Origin: an uncultured Chlorobiota bacterium
GTDB taxonomy: Bacteria; Bacteroidota; Kapaibacteriia; OLB7
Assembly (NCBI GenBank): GCA_946481475.1
Contig: CAMLOB010000112.1
Span: 1-9,469 of the forward strand
Length of the DNA: 9,469 nucleotides
Reading direction: 5' to 3'
A program made the translations under genes and the position numbers. Positions 7,336 through 9,469 of the stretch are shown in pieces. How positions within the stretch are numbered: the first letter of the stretch is position 1; the number at the start of each line of letters is the position of its first letter. The notes below the pieces were generated by a model. It ran no database searches. It saw nothing but the letters and a program-made list of their open reading frames with translations, and was not told the origin of the DNA.

Positions 7336-9084
7336 TTATCCCCGCTTGTTTCCTCCATACGAAAGGCTTCGCCACCACAACTCAAAAACAAGCCACCAGT
7401 CAAGCACCGGACGATATTCCCGTTCGCCGCGATAGTAGGCCTCCACGGATCGCGTAATTGCCGGCAGATCGTAGAGCGGATTGGTCTGCACTTCGGTTGA
7501 GTGAAGAAGATCAAGCACATGGTCGCGAAGATGGGCGAAGAGGAGATCGGACTCGTTCTCGTTCATCCCCGCACTTCTGCTCTTCCCCTTCCGCAGCTTC
7601 GTCACCACCCAGGCGGATGTGGCCGAGAGTCCGAACGGATACGTTGTTCTCCCCTTGACCAGAGGGAATCCGGTCAGCATCGGCGAGACCTCACGGATAT
7701 AGCTGTTGTAGAACCGGCCGTCGATCCGCTCGCGAAGCGGAGCCTTCAGAACCGCACGAACATAGGAGGGCTGCAGCAAGGGCATCAGGTTCAGAACCTC
7801 GGCATCGACACGGGCCTGTTCCGGTCCGCCGTAGTTCGGGATGCGTGTGCGGAGGGCAAAGAGATCGACGTAGTTTTCCGGGCCGATCTCACGTATCGAC
7901 GGCATCCCATCGATCACCGTCCGCAATTCCTCGACGGCTCCGCGTTCCATCTCGCGAAGGACTTCCGGCCGAAAGATCGCCGGACGTTCGTATCGGAGAA
8001 GAGCGGCCAGTGCCGGAACATCGCCGCGGTACAGAGCCCGTCTTCCGAACCGCGCAAACCGTTTGAAGAGACTCCGCCGCCCGATTTCGCCGAACCCGCC
8101 GTCGACGGCAAAGTGACCGGAGCGGGCAAGTTCCTCGCCGTAATGGAGCTTCGAGACGGTCGAGGCGAATTCAATCAGTTGCGTCTGTGCGGCGTAGCTC
8201 TGCAACCGACTGAAAAGTCGATCAGGGTCGGGGAGTGAGGACCCGATGTGGTGATATTCAAGGTCCAGACGCCCGGCAATTTCCCGACCGACAATCACAT
8301 CGGGATGCGTCGGATCGCCGAGTGTGTGGACTCTCCACTCTTCTTTCGGCAGATGCTTCAACATCACAGCCAGAAGCATACGCGAATCGAGTCCGCCGGA
8401 AAGAGCCAGCGAAGGGGGATGGTGATACCCTGCAAGTCCGCCGACCAGCGATTCGATCGCACGGATTGCCCGGTCGACCGGCTCTCGGGTGAAACCGGCT
8501 CCGAAGGGTTGGCTGCGGCGGGCAACCGGACGACCACGAACGATCTTCAGATACCCTGCCTGACCCGCACGGACAATTCCCCTGACGGGAGAAGCGGTCG
8601 AGAACTGGTTATACATCAGCCACCGGCTTCCGAGGACGTTCAGGTCGATCTCCGACCGTTGACCGAGTCCGGCCGTCCAGTCGAGTCTTGTGGAGGCCAC
8701 CAGACGGTTATCGATCTCGCAATAGTAAAACGTTCGCAATCCGAGCTGATCGCAGAAGAATTCCACCTCCTCATCTTTCCAGCGGAGAGCAACGAAGTGC
8801 CCGTCAAGCGACACCGGATCGAACGATGCATCGGACAACCTCTGCCGCCAGGCATCGACGTCCATGATGCTCCTCCCGTCTCCGTCGGCATCGATCCCGA
8901 CACCGACGACGCCCCATCCCTCTCCCCTCTCTTCATCATACTCGACAAGACAGGTCTCATCGGCCCCGCCGAAGTGCAGGAGCAGTCCCGGAAGATTGAT
9001 GCTCTGCAGCGGACGAAGATCGGACGGAGTCCGGAACCCGGCCGACTCCGCATCGGTTGTACTGACGACAAGAAACCAACTCAT
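7336..9084 (-). CDS. Asparagine-synthetase-related protein lacking the glutaminase cysteine
   Basis: This 582-residue protein is a class II (AsnB-like) homologue. Residues ~1-195 resemble the N-terminal glutaminase fold (SLDGHFVALRWKDEEVEFFCDQLGLRTFYY, described here in two parts: SLDGHFVALRWK 92-103 and FCDQLGLRTFYY 110-121). The start reads MSWF, so the nucleophilic Cys at position 2 is missing and glutamine hydrolysis should not occur this way. Residues ~200-480 are the ATP-dependent synthetase domain: the PP-loop SGGLDSR (229-235), HTLGDPTHPD (253-262), and DGGFGE (328-333) near where family members contact the substrate. Such proteins may use free ammonia or another amine to form an amide; related ones occur in peptide and surface-polysaccharide clusters. 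The substrate here is unknown. No Shine-Dalgarno site precedes the ATG, and no alternative start was found that restores a Cys. It lies between the repeat array and the HicB-like gene on the same strand. Confidence 0.85.
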   Translation of the reverse strand: MSWFLVVSTTDAESAGFRTPSDLRPLQSINLPGLLLHFGGADETCLVEYDEERGEGWGVVGVGIDADGDGRSIMDVDAWRQRLSDASFDPVSLDGHFVALRWKDEEVEFFCDQLGLRTFYYCEIDNRLVASTRLDWTAGLGQRSEIDLNVLGSRWLMYNQFSTASPVRGIVRAGQAGYLKIVRGRPVARRSQPFGAGFTREPVDRAIRAIESLVGGLAGYHHPPSLALSGGLDSRMLLAVMLKHLPKEEWRVHTLGDPTHPDVIVGREIAGRLDLEYHHIGSSLPDPDRLFSRLQSYAAQTQLIEFASTVSKLHYGEELARSGHFAVDGGFGEIGRRSLFKRFARFGRRALYRGDVPALAALLRYERPAIFRPEVLREMERGAVEELRTVIDGMPSIREIGPENYVDLFALRTRIPNYGGPEQARVDAEVLNLMPLLQPSYVRAVLKAPLRERIDGRFYNSYIREVSPMLTGFPLVKGRTTYPFGLSATSAWVVTKLRKGKSRSAGMNENESDLLFAHLRDHVLDLLHSTEVQTNPLYDLPAITRSVEAYYRGEREYRPVLDWWLVFELWWRSLSYGGNKRG

Positions 9085-9145
9085 GAACGCGATTGTGTCT
9101 GAAAGATCGGAAGTTACGGGAAACGGGGGAGTGGGGAGCAGTGGG

Positions 9146-9380
9146 AGATCGGCTTTGAGGAGTGAGCTTTGAGCAGTCAGCTTTGAGCGGTCAGGAGTCA
9201 GCTTTTGAGAAATCAGCTTTCAGCGGTCAGCAGTCAGCTTTTGAGGAATCAGCTTTGAGCGGTCAGGAGTCAGCTTTGAGAGATGAGCTTTGAGCGGTCA
9301 GCAGTCAGCTTTTGAGAAATCAGCTTTGAGCGGTCAGGAGTGAGCTTTGAGAAATCAGCTTTCAGATTTGAGCTTTGAAG
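9146..9380. repeat. Degenerate composite tandem-repeat array (left, forward orientation)
   Basis: From about 9146 the DNA is built of two alternating modules: a 14-base one like AAATCAGCTTTGAG and a 21-22-base one with core CGGTCAGSAGTCAGCTTT (S is G or C). The long modules begin at 9188, 9224, 9260, 9295 and 9331, so the composite period is 35-36 bases. Their variable base alternates GGAG, GCAG, GGAG, GCAG, GGAG, giving a higher-order period of ~71-72 bases. The first two 14-base modules (9160-9173, 9174-9187) lack long partners. No open reading frame of note is present. It is upstream of the asparagine-synthetase homologue; the stretch 9085-9145 between them shows nothing else recognisable. 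Confidence 0.9.
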
Positions 9381-9389
9381 TCGGATTTT

Positions 9390-9469
9390 GACTCACAGCT
9401 GACCGCTCATAGCTCACTGCTGACCGCTCATAGCTCACTGCTGACCGCTCATAGCTCACAACTGACTGC
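9390..9469. repeat. Inverted-orientation tandem repeat (right part of the array, runs off the window)
   Basis: Four 21-base units (9390-9410, 9411-9431, 9432-9452, and a partial one at 9453-9469) share the core GCTGACCGCTCAT; the second and third are identical. Read on the opposite strand the core is ATGAGCGGTCAGC, the same as the long module of the left array. The two blocks are therefore inverted around a short spacer near 9366-9389. The array continues beyond the window. Confidence 0.9.

Noticed and set aside
7257..7520. An 87-codon - strand frame that could have been a missing HicA
   Set aside because: Most of it overlaps the end of the asparagine-synthetase homologue in another frame, and its sequence lacks any HicA pattern.
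8248..9102. A 284-codon + strand open frame opposite the asparagine-synthetase homologue
   Set aside because: It is antisense to a gene with clear domain motifs, and its translation has no recognisable domain or export signal.
9146..9469. CRISPR array
   Set aside because: There are no unique spacers between repeats; units abut with 14-base related modules, the repeats are degenerate, and the array inverts partway. No cas-like gene is nearby.

Overview
The window is high-GC bacterial DNA carrying several marks of the Bacteroidota/Chlorobiota/Ignavibacteria (FCB) group. Two genes end in what look like type IX secretion (T9SS) type A sorting domains. An OmpA-family protein has the barrel, proline-rich linker and OmpA layout common in that group. 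One TAnnTTTG-like -7 box is present. A deep high-GC lineage such as Kapabacteria or Ignavibacteria is an inference from style and composition, not a proven placement.

Left third (1-4476, all + strand) is a cell-envelope block. It holds the last 25 codons of a probable T9SS cargo protein, a 685-residue secreted OmpA-family protein whose start overlaps the previous stop (ATGA), and a 744-residue secreted protein with an IgGFc-binding-type N-terminal domain and a C-terminal T9SS sorting domain. A perfect 14-bp hairpin with T-tracts on both strands closes the block.

Middle (4588-6885): a small two-helix membrane protein of unknown function reads leftward from a strong Shine-Dalgarno site. It is divergent from hmgA, a complete homogentisate 1,2-dioxygenase with all iron ligands intact, the ring-opening step of tyrosine and phenylalanine breakdown. 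No other gene of that pathway is in the window. The 250 bases after hmgA hold no gene, but three hairpin-plus-T-tract structures and one perfect 16-bp palindrome.

Right third (6886-9469, - strand genes): a HicB-type antitoxin-like protein with no HicA partner in sight lies downstream of a 582-residue asparagine-synthetase homologue. That homologue keeps the ATP-binding SGGLDS loop but lacks the N-terminal cysteine of the glutaminase. The last ~320 bases are a gene-free degenerate tandem-repeat array. It has 36-base composite units, alternates in sub-type to give a ~71-base higher-order period, and is followed by the same core repeated in the opposite orientation, running off the window edge.

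I see no convincing new multi-gene system. The most unusual items are the inverted higher-order repeat array, the glutaminase-dead asparagine synthetase homologue, the solitary HicB and the tandem (one degenerate) OmpA domains.
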